The position numbers and the translations under genes were made by a program. The notes beneath the pieces are model-generated. The model was not told the DNA's origin, did not search any database, and saw only the letters and a list, made by a program, of their open reading frames with translations. DNA of 64,000 nt from Mycobacterium colombiense. Its GTDB lineage: Bacteria > Actinomycetota > Actinomycetes > Mycobacteriales > Mycobacteriaceae. Positions 20,229 through 29,868 of the stretch are shown here, piece by piece (the first letter of the stretch is position 1; each line of letters starts with the position of its first letter). The stretch spans positions 179,026 to 243,025 of the forward strand of contig NZ_LZSX01000025.1 in NCBI RefSeq assembly GCF_001665835.1. The letters are read 5' to 3'.

Positions 20229-21625
20229 ACTCGCTCACCGCGCCGCGCATTGCGCACCTTGCTGCGCCGCTCTTCGATGATGTTGCCGAAGTTCTGCAGC
20301 AATAGGGGCGCACGTGTCACCAGGTGCTCGATGTGTTCGCGGTCAATCTCCAGCGCGGTGACCTCTTCCAGCGCGTATGCGCTGGCCAGGTTCGGTTGCC
20401 GGGTCAGCGCCGTCAGCCCCAGGTACGAGCCCTCGACCAGCGTGCTGATCGGCACCAGCGACCCGTCGTCGGCAGCCGCGGTCAGCTGCACGCGCCCGGA
20501 GACCAGGAACGTCATGGCCGCGGGCACCTGGCCGGCGTACTCCACCACCTCATCGGCGCCGTAGCGGACGATCCGCGCCGCCGACCGCAGCGATCGCTGC
20601 TCCTCGGCGCCGATCCGCAACGCCGGCGCCACCACCGTGTGCAACGCGTGCTCGACCCGTTCGATGGTGGAGAAGTCGTCGTCGGCGTCATCGAGGTGCA
20701 ATTCCTCCCGGCGGGCCGCATACCAGGCCCAGCGCAGGAACGTGGCCTTGGCGGCGCCGGCGTCCGCCGGTGAGTTCACCCCGATGGTCGTGCGGTACTC
20801 GCCCGCGCCCACCGGGACCGTGCGCGGCACGCTGCCGGCCTTGAGTTGCGGCAATCCCTGGGCGATCCGTGACAGCAGCGCGCACACCCGGTCGGGCGGA
20901 TCGACGCTGGAGAACGTCGTCGTCACCGCCAGCTTGTGCGGGCCCGGCGGGCGGCTGAGATTCGTGAACGCGGTGCTGGCGAGCATCGAGTTCGGCATCA
21001 CCCGAATTCCACTGCCGGTATCGATGTGCACGGCGCGCCAGTTCACCTCGACCACGCGTCCGCGCGCGGTGCCGGTGTCCAGCCACTCATCGATGCGGAA
21101 GGGCTGCTCGAACAGCATGAACAAACCCGAGACGATCTGGCCGACGGAGTTCTGCAGCATCAGACCGATCACGACCGACGTGACGCCCAGCGCGGTGAAG
21201 ATGCCGCCGATCCGCACACCCCAGATGTAGGACGACATCACCGCCAGACCGACACCGATCACCGCGAACCGGGCGCAGTCCAGAAAGATGGTGGGTAGCC
21301 TTTTGCGCCAACTCTTTTCGGGTGCGCCTTCGAACATCGTCGCGTTGAGTCCGGACAGCACGAGCACCAGCACCAGCAGGCCGAACACCGTGGTGAGGAC
21401 GCGCACCGGAACGTCGCCGGCCGGAACCTGCGAGGCCTGGACCAACAGCAGCAACAGCGCACCGAGCGGGAGCAGGTAGTTGCGCAACAGGCTCACCTGC
21501 CGGGCCAGTGGGCTGTTCCGGCGCAGCAGCGCGTCGTGCAACTCGGTCAGCGCGATCAGCCCGACCGGCAGTCCGACCGCGATGCCGATCGCCCAGTAGA
21601 ACCACGTCGAGTTGAAGAGGTTCAT
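20222..21625 (-). CDS. MscS-type channel with C-terminal cyclic-nucleotide-binding fold
   Basis: Membrane protein of 467 residues with about four N-terminal helices. An MscS core follows (GLMLQNSVGQIVSGL, then EQPFRIDEW and VMPNSMLASTAFTN), with an MscS-type cytoplasmic region and a cNMP-binding beta-barrel around residues 340-450. In the barrel the phosphate-binding cassette reads EGSYLGLTAL...PNLASAYA, so the usual Glu (FGE) and Arg (PRxA) are replaced. Ordinary cAMP binding is therefore doubtful. The start overlaps the upstream cyclase stop (TGATG), so the two are coupled. The order corresponds to M. tuberculosis Rv2434c-Rv2435c. Confidence 0.87.
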   Translation of the reverse strand: MNLFNSTWFYWAIGIAVGLPVGLIALTELHDALLRRNSPLARQVSLLRNYLLPLGALLLLLVQASQVPAGDVPVRVLTTVFGLLVLVLVLSGLNATMFEGAPEKSWRKRLPTIFLDCARFAVIGVGLAVMSSYIWGVRIGGIFTALGVTSVVIGLMLQNSVGQIVSGLFMLFEQPFRIDEWLDTGTARGRVVEVNWRAVHIDTGSGIRVMPNSMLASTAFTNLSRPPGPHKLAVTTTFSSVDPPDRVCALLSRIAQGLPQLKAGSVPRTVPVGAGEYRTTIGVNSPADAGAAKATFLRWAWYAARREELHLDDADDDFSTIERVEHALHTVVAPALRIGAEEQRSLRSAARIVRYGADEVVEYAGQVPAAMTFLVSGRVQLTAAADDGSLVPISTLVEGSYLGLTALTRQPNLASAYALEEVTALEIDREHIEHLVTRAPLLLQNFGNIIEERRSKVRNARRGERVG

Positions 21626-23817
21626 CAGCGCTCCTGCAACCGGTAGATGGCCTGATCGACGCCGCCGACGGAGATGGTGCCCGCCGGCGTGAACTGCCGT
21701 ACGTCCCGCATCGCCTCATACACCTGCGAACTGACGTAGATGCCCGGTTGCGGTGCGCCACTGTGCATTTGATAGGCCAGGCTGACGGCGCCGCCCCACA
21801 TGTCATAAACCAGGCTGGAGCGGCCGACCAGCCCGCTCACCACGTTGCCCGTGTTGACGCCGACTCGTAGGCCCAGCTGGTGCACCGATTGGCCGTTGAA
21901 TCGATCGATGATGCGACCGATTTCGAGGGCGAAGTCCACGGAGCGGTGAATGCTGTCCAGCCGCGGGGTCACCACCCCGCAGCTGGCGAGATAGCCGTTG
22001 TGGAATGTTCGAATCCGTTCGACGCCAAGGGCTTCGGCGGCCGAATCGAATTGCCGGAAGAGATCGTCGACGGTGGCGACCAACTCGTCTTCCGGCACGT
22101 CGCTGGAAATCTCGTCCAGGCCGACGATGTCGGCATAGATGATGGCGACGTCCTGATGCTTCTGCGCGATGGTCTCCTCGCCTTCGCGATAGCGGCGCAG
22201 CACCGATTCGGGCATCAACGCCAGCAGCAGGCGGTCGTTTTCCCGACGCTGCTCGTTGAGCAGCTCATCCTTGATCGCCAGACTGCGGCTCATCTCGTTG
22301 AAAGCCGCCGTGAGATCGCCGATCTCGTCGCGCCGCCGAACCGGAATGTTGATCTCGTAGTCGCCGGAGCTGATCTTCCGGGTGCCTTCTTCGAGGCGCC
22401 GGACCGGCCGCACCGCGGCCTGAGCGACGAACATCGAGGCCACACAGATGGCGAAGATCATTGCGGCGACCGCGATCACCAGCGTCTTGCTGAACCTGCC
22501 CAGTCGGGCGAACGCGTCGGAGTTGTCGCGCGTCGCGAGGATCGACCAGTGCAGGTCGGAGTTCGGGATGCTCAGTGGGGCATAGGCTTCCAGCTCCCTG
22601 TTGCCCAGGTAATCGGTGGCGCTGACCACTCCTGTCTCGCCGCGTTTGGCCGCGCGGAGGCCGACTGTGTCAACCGGCTGCACCAGGGTCGTGGTGCCCA
22701 GCCGCAGCGCCCGGTCCACCACGTCGGGCGGTGTGCCGGCATCGATCGCCGCGCGCCGGTATTCCTTCGGGTCCTCGATGAAATCCCGTGAATCGGAACG
22801 CATCAGGTCGTCGGGGCCGGCCAGATATGTTTCGGTGGCGGGCCCCATCCCGGCGGCGTCCCAGTGCTTGTCGGCGGTCATGATCTTGTTGATCTTCGCG
22901 ACCGGCACCGGCAGCGCCATCACGCCTTCGAACTTGCCGTTCATGCCGATCGGTGACACCACCCACGCCGTGGGGGTGTCGAGTGCCGGCTGGTACTGCT
23001 GGAAGTCGGTGATCCAGACGAAGTCGAGGTCGTTGGACGCCAAGGCTTTCTGATACGCCTCCCGCAACTTCGACTCGCGATACGGGCCGGTCAGAATGTT
23101 GGTCCCGAGATCGGGACCCTTCAGCACGCTGTAGACGACATTGCCCTGCATGTCCAACAGCAGAGCGTCGCGATAGTCGAAACGATTGACGATGCCGCGC
23201 ATGTAGAAGTCGAAGCGCGCGTTCGCCGCCGACCAGGCACTGCCGTCACCGGCGTCCAGGACGGGCAACGCATCGGGGTTCGACCGGGGCGCGGCGGTGT
23301 AATACGCCTGAATATATTTCTGCGCGTTGGAACTTGGCAGGACGGCCCGAATATCGATGGTGTCCCCGGTGATTTGCTTGATCGGTTTGATCATGTCTTT
23401 GTCGTAGTAATTGACCAGCGACTGCTGTTGTTCCGGCGTGATGGTCGCGTTGTTCAATTGGGCGAAGTCCGCCGTGAGGGCCGTCGCCGCCTGGTTGATG
23501 CCGAACCCGCCGCTCCAGACGATCAGCGAGTTCGACACCTCGCGAAACAACGCCTGCACCGCTCGCTTCTGGGATTCGCGCATCTCGATCAGGCGTTCGG
23601 ACTCGACCTGCCGCAGCGCGTTGCGCCCGGACGCCGCCCCGATGGCGCCGATCACCGCCACGCCCAGGATGCTCGACAGCAGCATGGTGATCAGAATCTT
23701 GGATTGGATACCGAACCGGAATCGGGCCAGGGCACGCTGACGCGGGCGCTTGGTGGCCGGTTGGGCCGGTTCGGAATCTATATGGGGTTCAGCGTCCGTT
23801 AGCTCGCTCGTGGTCAA
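21625..23817 (-). CDS. Membrane HAMP-class III nucleotidyl-cyclase homologue, probably inactive
   Basis: From TTG 23817 (AAAAGGGG upstream) it has 730 residues, the length I recall for Rv2435c; ATG 23877 would add 20. Order: a membrane helix near residue 40, a large extracellular Cache-like region, a second helix, a HAMP segment (VRPVRRLEEGTRKI), then a cyclase homology domain from about residue 555. Against the canonical enzyme the first metal Asp (IIYADIVG) and the adenine-contact Asp (YDMWGG) remain. The substrate Lys is Arg (ERIRTF), the second metal Asp is Asn (FHNGY), the transition-state Asn is Ser (AVSLA) and the Arg is Gln (YQMHS). It most likely senses and signals without making cAMP. 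Confidence 0.85.
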   Translation of the reverse strand: MTTSELTDAEPHIDSEPAQPATKRPRQRALARFRFGIQSKILITMLLSSILGVAVIGAIGAASGRNALRQVESERLIEMRESQKRAVQALFREVSNSLIVWSGGFGINQAATALTADFAQLNNATITPEQQQSLVNYYDKDMIKPIKQITGDTIDIRAVLPSSNAQKYIQAYYTAAPRSNPDALPVLDAGDGSAWSAANARFDFYMRGIVNRFDYRDALLLDMQGNVVYSVLKGPDLGTNILTGPYRESKLREAYQKALASNDLDFVWITDFQQYQPALDTPTAWVVSPIGMNGKFEGVMALPVPVAKINKIMTADKHWDAAGMGPATETYLAGPDDLMRSDSRDFIEDPKEYRRAAIDAGTPPDVVDRALRLGTTTLVQPVDTVGLRAAKRGETGVVSATDYLGNRELEAYAPLSIPNSDLHWSILATRDNSDAFARLGRFSKTLVIAVAAMIFAICVASMFVAQAAVRPVRRLEEGTRKISSGDYEINIPVRRRDEIGDLTAAFNEMSRSLAIKDELLNEQRRENDRLLLALMPESVLRRYREGEETIAQKHQDVAIIYADIVGLDEISSDVPEDELVATVDDLFRQFDSAAEALGVERIRTFHNGYLASCGVVTPRLDSIHRSVDFALEIGRIIDRFNGQSVHQLGLRVGVNTGNVVSGLVGRSSLVYDMWGGAVSLAYQMHSGAPQPGIYVSSQVYEAMRDVRQFTPAGTISVGGVDQAIYRLQER

Positions 23818-23972
23818 CCGCCTGCCCCTTTTCTTGGGATCCAGCACCCCTAACGCAGCAGAATATCGCGCGGCCATCGAGTTATTCAGCGTTTGCCGTG
23901 ACCCGATTCGGCATCGAAAGTGCTGCTGGCTTTGGTGTGCTTTGCCATCCCGCCGCGACTAACGTCGGCGTC

Positions 23973-24851
23973 ATGGCTGGGGTTTGTGTAGTGGGCAGCG
24001 TGAATCTCGATCTGTCGTTGGGTGTCGACGCCCTTCCGCGGCCTGGCGAAACGGTTTTGGCGTCGTCGTTGACTCAGGCTCCCGGCGGAAAGGGCGGCAA
24101 TCAGGCGGTGGCGGCGGCACGCGCGGGCGCGCAGGTGCAGTTCGTCGGTGCGGTGGGTGATGACGCGGCCGCCGAACAATTGCGCGCGCACCTCGAGGCC
24201 AACGGTGTCGGGCTCGACGGAGCCGTCGAGATTCCCGGCCCCAGCGGCACGGCCATCGTGGTGGTCGACGCAAACGCCGAGAACACCATCGTGGTCGCGC
24301 CGGGCGCCAACGGTCGTTTCACGCTGACCGACGACCGTGCGCGCGCGGTCGTCGCGCACTGCGATGTGATGTTGACCCAGTTGGAGATTCCGGTGGACAC
24401 GGCCGTCGCGGCGGCCCAACACGCGCGTTCGGCCGGGGCGATCGTCGTCGTGAATGCCTCGCCGGCCGGCCAGAATCCCCGCTCGTTGGGCGAATTGGCG
24501 GCCGCGGCGGACGTCGTGATCACCAACGAAGACGAGGCCGACGAATGGCCTTGGTGTCCAGAGCATTTAGTGATCACGCTGGGCGCGCACGGCGCCCGCT
24601 ACGTTGGCACGGACGGCGAGTACACCGTGTCGGCTCCGACAGTGGATCCGGTGGACACTACCGGGGCCGGCGACGTGTTCGCCGGGGTGCTGGCCGCGAA
24701 TTGGCCGTCCAATCCTGGCTCGCCGCATCAACGGCGGCTCGCGTTGCAGCGGGCGTGCGCGGCGGGTGCGCTGGCGACGTTGGTCGCCGGCGCCGGTGAT
24801 TGCGCACCCGACGTCAGGGCGATCGACAAGGCGCTGCGGGACGCGTCCTAG
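23973..24851 (+). CDS. rbsK: Ribokinase (PfkB family)
   Basis: Sugar kinase of 292 residues that phosphorylates ribose at O5. N-terminal GSVNLDLSLGVD and GGKGGNQAVAAARAG match ribokinase, and the anion hole with the catalytic Asp is DTTGAGDVFAGVL. It starts at ATG 23973; an earlier in-frame ATG at 23898 would add 25 residues absent from the family. Its TAG stop shares four bases (CTAG, 24848-24851) with the convergent gntR stop. No ribose transporter is nearby. The position matches Rv2436. Confidence 0.9.
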   Translation: MAGVCVVGSVNLDLSLGVDALPRPGETVLASSLTQAPGGKGGNQAVAAARAGAQVQFVGAVGDDAAAEQLRAHLEANGVGLDGAVEIPGPSGTAIVVVDANAENTIVVAPGANGRFTLTDDRARAVVAHCDVMLTQLEIPVDTAVAAAQHARSAGAIVVVNASPAGQNPRSLGELAAAADVVITNEDEADEWPWCPEHLVITLGAHGARYVGTDGEYTVSAPTVDPVDTTGAGDVFAGVLAANWPSNPGSPHQRRLALQRACAAGALATLVAGAGDCAPDVRAIDKALRDAS

Positions 24852-25669
24852 CCGCCCCGCCCGCCGACGTCGTGCGCGATTCTCAGACCGTCGCCGGTCT
24901 CCATCTCGCCCGCCGCCTGGGTGAGCAGCACGCGACTTCGGCTCGGCGATAGTAGGGCCGAGAGATAGTGATGCGGGGCGTCGGCCGCGTAGACGAGGCG
25001 GTTGACCCGTAACAGGGCCGCGCCGATCGGCATGCCGAGCAGGCGCGCGTTGCGCGGGCCCGCGATTTCGGCCGTGATCTCGTGCCGCACCCGGTTCATG
25101 GTGATGCCGCCGCCGGACAGCAGCTCGTAGAGGGGTGCGCGCCGCAACGCGGCCTCGGTCAGCACCGGGGCCAGTTCCGGGGGCAGCCAGGCGTCGGTCA
25201 CCAGCAACGGCTCGCCGGTCCTGCGTTGCCGGCGCACGCGGACGATGTGCAGCAACTCGCCGGTGCGCCCGAGGGTTTCGGCGACGACCCGGGTGGGCGA
25301 CCGCGTGCCCAGCTCGACCACCTCGACCTCGGTCTCGAATTGGGTTTGGCGCAGTTCTTGCAGATATGAGCGGCCCGTTGGCGCCTCGGTTGGATCATGT
25401 TGGCGCACAAACGAACCGACGCCATGCCGACGTTCGATGTAGCCCTGTTCGGCGAGGTCGGCCAGCGCGCGCCGCACGGTGATGCGAGAAACCCCGAACT
25501 GATCGCACAGGGTCTGCTCGGTGGGCAGCGCCTCGCCGGGAGCTATGACACCGCGGTCGATCTCGTCGTGCAGCACCAAGTACAGCTGCCGGTGCAACGG
25601 CACGCCGGCGGTCGCGGACACCGGCCCGGACTTCTCGCTGCGCTGCTGCACGGTACTCAATGCTGTCAC
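24848..25669 (-). CDS. GntR/HutC-family transcriptional regulator
   Basis: Regulator of 273 residues. A winged helix-turn-helix covers about residues 25-90 (LHDEIDRGVIAPGEALPTEQTL, then FGVSRITVRRALADL and RRHGVGSFV), followed by a UTRA effector-binding domain to about residue 255. GTG 25669 follows GGGAGG. It is divergent from the catabolic operon starting at 25744, and a perfect 24-bp palindrome lies between them, so it probably represses that operon and itself until a small-molecule ligand, likely an organic acid of the pathway, binds the UTRA domain. The ligand is unknown. Confidence 0.9.
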   Translation of the reverse strand: MTALSTVQQRSEKSGPVSATAGVPLHRQLYLVLHDEIDRGVIAPGEALPTEQTLCDQFGVSRITVRRALADLAEQGYIERRHGVGSFVRQHDPTEAPTGRSYLQELRQTQFETEVEVVELGTRSPTRVVAETLGRTGELLHIVRVRRQRRTGEPLLVTDAWLPPELAPVLTEAALRRAPLYELLSGGGITMNRVRHEITAEIAGPRNARLLGMPIGAALLRVNRLVYAADAPHHYLSALLSPSRSRVLLTQAAGEMETGDGLRIAHDVGGRGG

Positions 25670-25694
25670 ACCGCCTCCCTTGCGCGATCCGATC

Positions 25695-25718
25695 AGTTGT
25701 TATAAACATATAACAACT
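25695..25718. promoter_or_regulatory. Palindromic operator between gntR and the catabolic operon
   Basis: Perfect inverted repeat with 10-bp arms, AGTTGTTATA and TATAACAACT, separated by AACA. Its A/T richness stands out in this GC-rich DNA. It is 25 bp upstream of the operon's first ATG and 26 bp upstream of the gntR GTG, the natural place for a GntR-dimer site controlling both directions, and it overlaps -10-like sequence (TATAAA, TATAAC). Confidence 0.8.
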
Positions 25719-25743
25719 AGTCAACCATCCACAGGGGGTCGCG

Positions 25744-27174
25744 ATGACCGCGGTGCAGCAGCGGGCCGCCACAGATCCGGCCGGGCCCACCGGGCGCCTT
25801 GCCACCTGGGTCGCCGATCTCACGCTCGACGACGTTCCCTCCACCGTCGTCGAGCGCGCCAAACACCTGCTGCTCGACGGCATCGGCTGCGCCCTGGTGG
25901 GGGCCCAATTGCCGTGGTCACGCGTCGCCACCGGCGCCGTGCTGGGTTTGGAGGGCCCCGGCGACTGCGCCGTCATCGGGACCGGCCAGCGGACCAGCGC
26001 GCCCGCGGCCGCGGTGCTCAACGGCACGTTCATCCAGGGCTTTGAACTCGACGACTTCCACCCGCTGGCCCCGCTGCACAGCTGCTCGCTGCTCATCCCG
26101 GCGCTGCTGTCGACGGCGTCGACACGTCCTGTTCCGACGGCCGGCGCCGACCTGTTGCTCGCGGCCACCGCCGGGTTCGAGGTCGGACCCCGCGTGGGCT
26201 ACACCCTGCACGGCACCCAAATGCTCGACCGCGGATGGCATTCGGGCCCGGTCTTCGGCACCCATTCGGCGGCGATGGCGTCCGGCAAGCTGCGCGGACT
26301 GCCACCGGCGCAACTGGAAGACGCCCTGGGCCTGGCCGCAACCCAGTCGGCGGGTCTGATGGCCGCGCAGTACGAAGCGATGAGCAAGCGGATGCACCAC
26401 GGGCTGGCCGCGCGCAACGGCTTCTACGCGGCGGGTCTGGCAGCCGCCGGGTACACCGGGATCAAGCGGGTGTTCGAACGTGAATATGGCGGTTTCCTCA
26501 GTGTTTTCGGGGAGGGCCACGAACCGGATGCCGCACTGCTGACCGGTGGTCTCGGCCACCGCTGGGAGACCTCGCTCATCATGGTCAAGTCCTACGCCGC
26601 GATGGGTGGGCTGCACGGTGCCATCGACGCCGCCCGGCAGTTGCGGAATTCGGTTGCACCGGAAGATATCTCGTCGGTCGACATCACCGTCGGAGAGACC
26701 GTGTACAAGCACGGTTGGTGGCTGCCGGAGCGCCCGCTCACCCCGATCGGGGCACAGATGAACATCGGGTACGCCACCGCGGCGGCGCTGCTCGACGGCA
26801 ACGTGCTGCCCGAACAGTTCACCCCGGCCCGGCTCGATTCCGACGACATCTGGTCGCTGATCGCGGCCACCACGGTGCATCTCGACGAATCACTGGCCGG
26901 CGCCGGCATCGCCGAGAAATTCCGCACCGATGTCGCGGTGACCACCCGGGACGGAACCGTGCACCGCGCGCGAGTGGCCCTGCCGCACGGCGCGCCCAAC
27001 GATCCGGTCACCAACGAGGAACTGGTGGCCAAGTTCCACGCGCTGGCCGACCGGGTCACCGATCGCGGCCGCGCCGCGGCGATCGAGCGCGCGGTGGTCG
27101 GGCTCGACGACCTGACCGACGTCAACCACCTGATCGACCTGCTCGCCGGCCCCGTCGCCGGCGCGCTGGACTGA
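25744..27174 (+). CDS. MmgE/PrpD-family dehydratase or decarboxylase
   Basis: Protein of 476 residues in the family that holds 2-methylcitrate dehydratase (PrpD) and cis-aconitate decarboxylase (CAD/IRG1). Family active-site regions are visible: FELDDFHPLAPLHS (Asp/His), GWHSGPVFGTHSAA (His), MSKRMHHGLAARNG (Lys/His) and MVKSYAAMGGLHGAID (Lys). ATG 25744 follows AGGGGG. It is the first gene of an operon with a PrpB-like lyase and a split aconitase-type hydratase, but no methylcitrate synthase (PrpC) is present. It may therefore act on a substrate other than methylcitrate. The reaction cannot be decided from sequence alone. Confidence 0.85.
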   Translation: MTAVQQRAATDPAGPTGRLATWVADLTLDDVPSTVVERAKHLLLDGIGCALVGAQLPWSRVATGAVLGLEGPGDCAVIGTGQRTSAPAAAVLNGTFIQGFELDDFHPLAPLHSCSLLIPALLSTASTRPVPTAGADLLLAATAGFEVGPRVGYTLHGTQMLDRGWHSGPVFGTHSAAMASGKLRGLPPAQLEDALGLAATQSAGLMAAQYEAMSKRMHHGLAARNGFYAAGLAAAGYTGIKRVFEREYGGFLSVFGEGHEPDAALLTGGLGHRWETSLIMVKSYAAMGGLHGAIDAARQLRNSVAPEDISSVDITVGETVYKHGWWLPERPLTPIGAQMNIGYATAAALLDGNVLPEQFTPARLDSDDIWSLIAATTVHLDESLAGAGIAEKFRTDVAVTTRDGTVHRARVALPHGAPNDPVTNEELVAKFHALADRVTDRGRAAAIERAVVGLDDLTDVNHLIDLLAGPVAGALD

Positions 27175-27185
27175 AAGGACGCACG

Positions 27186-28073
27186 ATGGCGACAACACCG
27201 GCCCGCACCCGGCTCAGAGCATTGCTGGACAAACGCGAACTCATCGTCGCGCCAGGCGTTTTCGATGGCCTCTCCGCGCACCTGACCAGGCGCACCGGGC
27301 ATGTGGCCGCGTACATGACCGGCGCAGGTGTGGCGGCGTCGGGCTTTGGCTTGCCCGACATCGGCCTGGTCACCGCGACCGAGATGGCCGATCGGGTCGC
27401 GATGATCACCGGCGCGCTGGGTGACGTCCCGCTGATCGCCGACGCCGACACCGGCTACGGCGGACCGATGAACGTTGTGCGCACGGTTCGTTCCTACGAC
27501 GCGGCCGGGGTCGCCGCCATCCAGCTGGAGGACCAGGTGTTCCCCAAGCGCTGCGGGCACCTGCCGGACAAGCAGGTCGTCGACGCGGCGGTGTTCGAAC
27601 AGACGCTGGCGGCCGCACTGGACGCCAGATCCGATGACAACCTGCTGCTGGTGGCCCGCACCGACGCCCGCGCACCACTCGGTCTGGACGCGGCGATCGA
27701 GCGCGCCAACCGGTACGCGCAGGCGGGCGCCGACATCATCTTCGTGGAGGCGCCGCAGGACGTCGGCGAAATCGAGCGCATCGCACACGAAGTCGACGCT
27801 CCCCTGCTGATCAACCTGGTGCTCGGCGGCCTGACACCGCTGCAGTCGGCGTCACGACTGCAGGAATTGGGTTACGCGATCGCCATCCACCCCAGCAATC
27901 TGCTGATGCAGACGACGTTCGCCATGCTGCAAAGCCTCTGCGAACTCAACGGCACCGACCTCGCCGCCCAGCTACCCACCTCCCCGGTTGACTTCTTCAA
28001 CCTGGTGGGCATGTCGGAATGGCGGGCGCTCGACGAGAAATACGCACACACCAAGGACCGCACATGGGCATGA
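27186..28073 (+). CDS. Isocitrate-lyase/PEP-mutase superfamily C-C lyase (PrpB/dimethylmalate-lyase-like)
   Basis: TIM-barrel lyase of 295 residues. The catalytic loop KRCGHLPDK contains the Cys that marks true lyases (isocitrate, methylisocitrate, dimethylmalate) rather than PEP mutase. Metal-site Asps are in PLIADADTGYGG, and FVEAPQ and a late substrate-contact segment are also present. ATG 27186 follows AAAGGA right after the previous stop. Methylisocitrate lyase gives pyruvate plus succinate, and dimethylmalate lyase gives pyruvate plus propionate. With an aconitase-type hydratase next door and no PrpC, the dimethylmalate-type reaction is a fair alternative. Confidence 0.87.
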   Translation: MATTPARTRLRALLDKRELIVAPGVFDGLSAHLTRRTGHVAAYMTGAGVAASGFGLPDIGLVTATEMADRVAMITGALGDVPLIADADTGYGGPMNVVRTVRSYDAAGVAAIQLEDQVFPKRCGHLPDKQVVDAAVFEQTLAAALDARSDDNLLLVARTDARAPLGLDAAIERANRYAQAGADIIFVEAPQDVGEIERIAHEVDAPLLINLVLGGLTPLQSASRLQELGYAIAIHPSNLLMQTTFAMLQSLCELNGTDLAAQLPTSPVDFFNLVGMSEWRALDEKYAHTKDRTWA

Positions 28074-29311
28074 CCATCGTCGAAAAAATCTTCGCCCGCA
28101 AGGCCGGGCTGGACTCGGTGGCACCGGGTGACACCGTCGTGGTCGACGTCGACATGACCGTCCTGATCGACCTGCAGTTCGCCACCATGTGGATACAGCC
28201 CAACAGGATTCACGACCCCGACAAGCTCGCGGTGATCATGGATCACGCTGTGCCCGCCCCGACCATCAAGGATGCCGAGGGCGGCCGCCACGCCCGCAAA
28301 TTCGTCGCCGACTTCGGCATCGAGCGCTTCTACGACGTCGGCCGGCACGGCATCTGCCATCAGGTGATCGCGGAAAACGGGCTGGCCCGCCCGGGAGAAG
28401 TGCTGGCCTGTACCGACTCTCACACCTGCGCGGCCGGCGCGTACAACACCGCCGCCCGCGGGCTGGGCCCCGCCGAGATCTATTCGATCATGTGCACCGG
28501 ATCCACCTGGTTCCAGGTCGCGCCGACGATCCGCTACGAATTCCACGGCGCCAAACCGGAAGTGGTGAGCGGCAAGGACATTTTCCTGCACATCGCCAAC
28601 GAGTACGGCGATGCGCCCAACCAGAACCTCGAGTTCGGCGGGCCCGGCCTGGCCGGCATCCCGATGCACGATAGGCGAACGATCGCGACGCAGGGCGCCG
28701 AGGTCTCGGCCGATTTCAGCACGTTCGAGCCCGACGACGTGTTGGCGTCGTTCCTCGGCGGACGCGGGACCGTCGGATTCGACGCCGTCACACCGGATTC
28801 CGACGCCGCCTACCGGGACATCCGGCGCATCGACCTGGCGGCGCTGGAACCCTACGTGGCGCGGCCGGGCACCGTCAGCCGTAACGGTTCGCCGGTATCG
28901 CAGCTGGGCAAACAGAAAATCGACCAGGCCTTCATCGGCTCCTGCGCCAACGGGCAACTCGAGGACCTGCAGATCGCCGCGCAGGTGTTGCGCGGCAAGA
29001 CCGTCGCACCCGGCGTGCGACTGCTGGTGACGCCCGCCTCGCAGGCCGTGTACCGCGAGGCCATGCGGCGCGGCTACCTTCAGGACCTCGCCGACGCCGG
29101 CGCCGTCGTCACCAACTCCACCTGCGGAGCCTGTTTCGGCTACCACATGGGCGTGGTGGGCCCCGGCGAGGTGTGCATCACGGCCAGCACCCGCAACTTC
29201 ACCGGGCGCATGGGCAGCACCGAGGCCGAGATCTACATGGCCTCCCCGGCCACCGTCGCCGCGTCCGCGGTCACCGGCTACATCAGCGACCCGAGGAGCG
29301 TGATCGAATGA
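28064..29311 (+). CDS. Aconitase-family hydratase, large subunit (LeuC/DmdA-like)
   Basis: Large subunit of a two-part [4Fe-4S] hydro-lyase, 415 residues. The three cluster cysteines are in GSCANG and STCGACFG, and [14 protein letters not shown] forms the substrate-pocket Asp-Ser-His block. ATG 28064 (AAGGA 6 nt upstream) overlaps the lyase by 10 bases; ATG 28070 would give an ATGA overlap instead. The small subunit follows with another ATGA overlap. Relatives include 3-isopropylmalate dehydratase, homoaconitase, methylcitrate isomerases and 2,3-dimethylmalate dehydratase. Leucine synthesis is unlikely because the genes sit in a GntR-controlled catabolic operon. Confidence 0.88.
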   Translation: MGMTIVEKIFARKAGLDSVAPGDTVVVDVDMTVLIDLQFATMWIQPNRIHDPDKLAVIMDHAVPAPTIKDAEGGRHARKFVADFGIERFYDVGRHGICHQVIAENGLARPGEVLACTDSHTCAAGAYNTAARGLGPAEIYSIMCTGSTWFQVAPTIRYEFHGAKPEVVSGKDIFLHIANEYGDAPNQNLEFGGPGLAGIPMHDRRTIATQGAEVSADFSTFEPDDVLASFLGGRGTVGFDAVTPDSDAAYRDIRRIDLAALEPYVARPGTVSRNGSPVSQLGKQKIDQAFIGSCANGQLEDLQIAAQVLRGKTVAPGVRLLVTPASQAVYREAMRRGYLQDLADAGAVVTNSTCGACFGYHMGVVGPGEVCITASTRNFTGRMGSTEAEIYMASPATVAASAVTGYISDPRSVIE

Positions 29312-29868
29312 CGCTGCGTTTCAGCGGCAAAGTCTGGGTGTTCGGCGACAACCTGAACACCGACGCCATGTATCCGGCGTTCGCCATGAAGATGGAACCC
29401 GCCGAGGCCGCCAGGCACGTCTTCTACGAGGTGCGGCCGGGCTGGACCGACGAGGTGTCGCCGGGCGATATCGTGTTGGCCGGCAAGAACTTCGGGCTCG
29501 GCTCCTCGCGGCCCGTGGCGGCGTTGTTCGTCGAGCTCGGCGTCGCCGGCCTGGTCGCCGAGGAATTCAACTCGCTGTTCTTTCGCAACGCCGTGAACTC
29601 CGGGCTGCCGGCGATCACCGTCCCCGACGCCACCTCGGCGTTCAGCGACGGCGACACCGCAACGTTCGACCTGGTCGACGGCAGCTGGCGCAACGACACC
29701 ACCGGCGCCTCCGGCACCGTCGCAAAACTGCCCGACCTGATCCTCGACATCATCGAGAGCGGCGGCGTATTGCCCCGCCTCGCCCGGCAGGACTACCTGC
29801 CCGGCGAATTGGGCGACCTGCTGCGCTCACCCGCGGTGGCGATGCGCGGCGCGGGCAGCGGCGCATGA
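29308..29868 (+). CDS. Aconitase-family hydratase, small subunit (LeuD/DmdB-like)
   Basis: Swivelling small subunit of 186 residues that completes the active site of the preceding large subunit. The substrate-specificity loop is in [13 protein letters not shown] (G-x-G-S-S-R signature), preceded by the N-terminal [11 protein letters not shown] block found in LeuD proteins. It overlaps the large subunit stop (ATGA) and the next gene start (ATGA). Its C-terminal tail past residue 150 is longer than a typical minimal LeuD. Confidence 0.88.
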   Translation: MTLRFSGKVWVFGDNLNTDAMYPAFAMKMEPAEAARHVFYEVRPGWTDEVSPGDIVLAGKNFGLGSSRPVAALFVELGVAGLVAEEFNSLFFRNAVNSGLPAITVPDATSAFSDGDTATFDLVDGSWRNDTTGASGTVAKLPDLILDIIESGGVLPRLARQDYLPGELGDLLRSPAVAMRGAGSGA

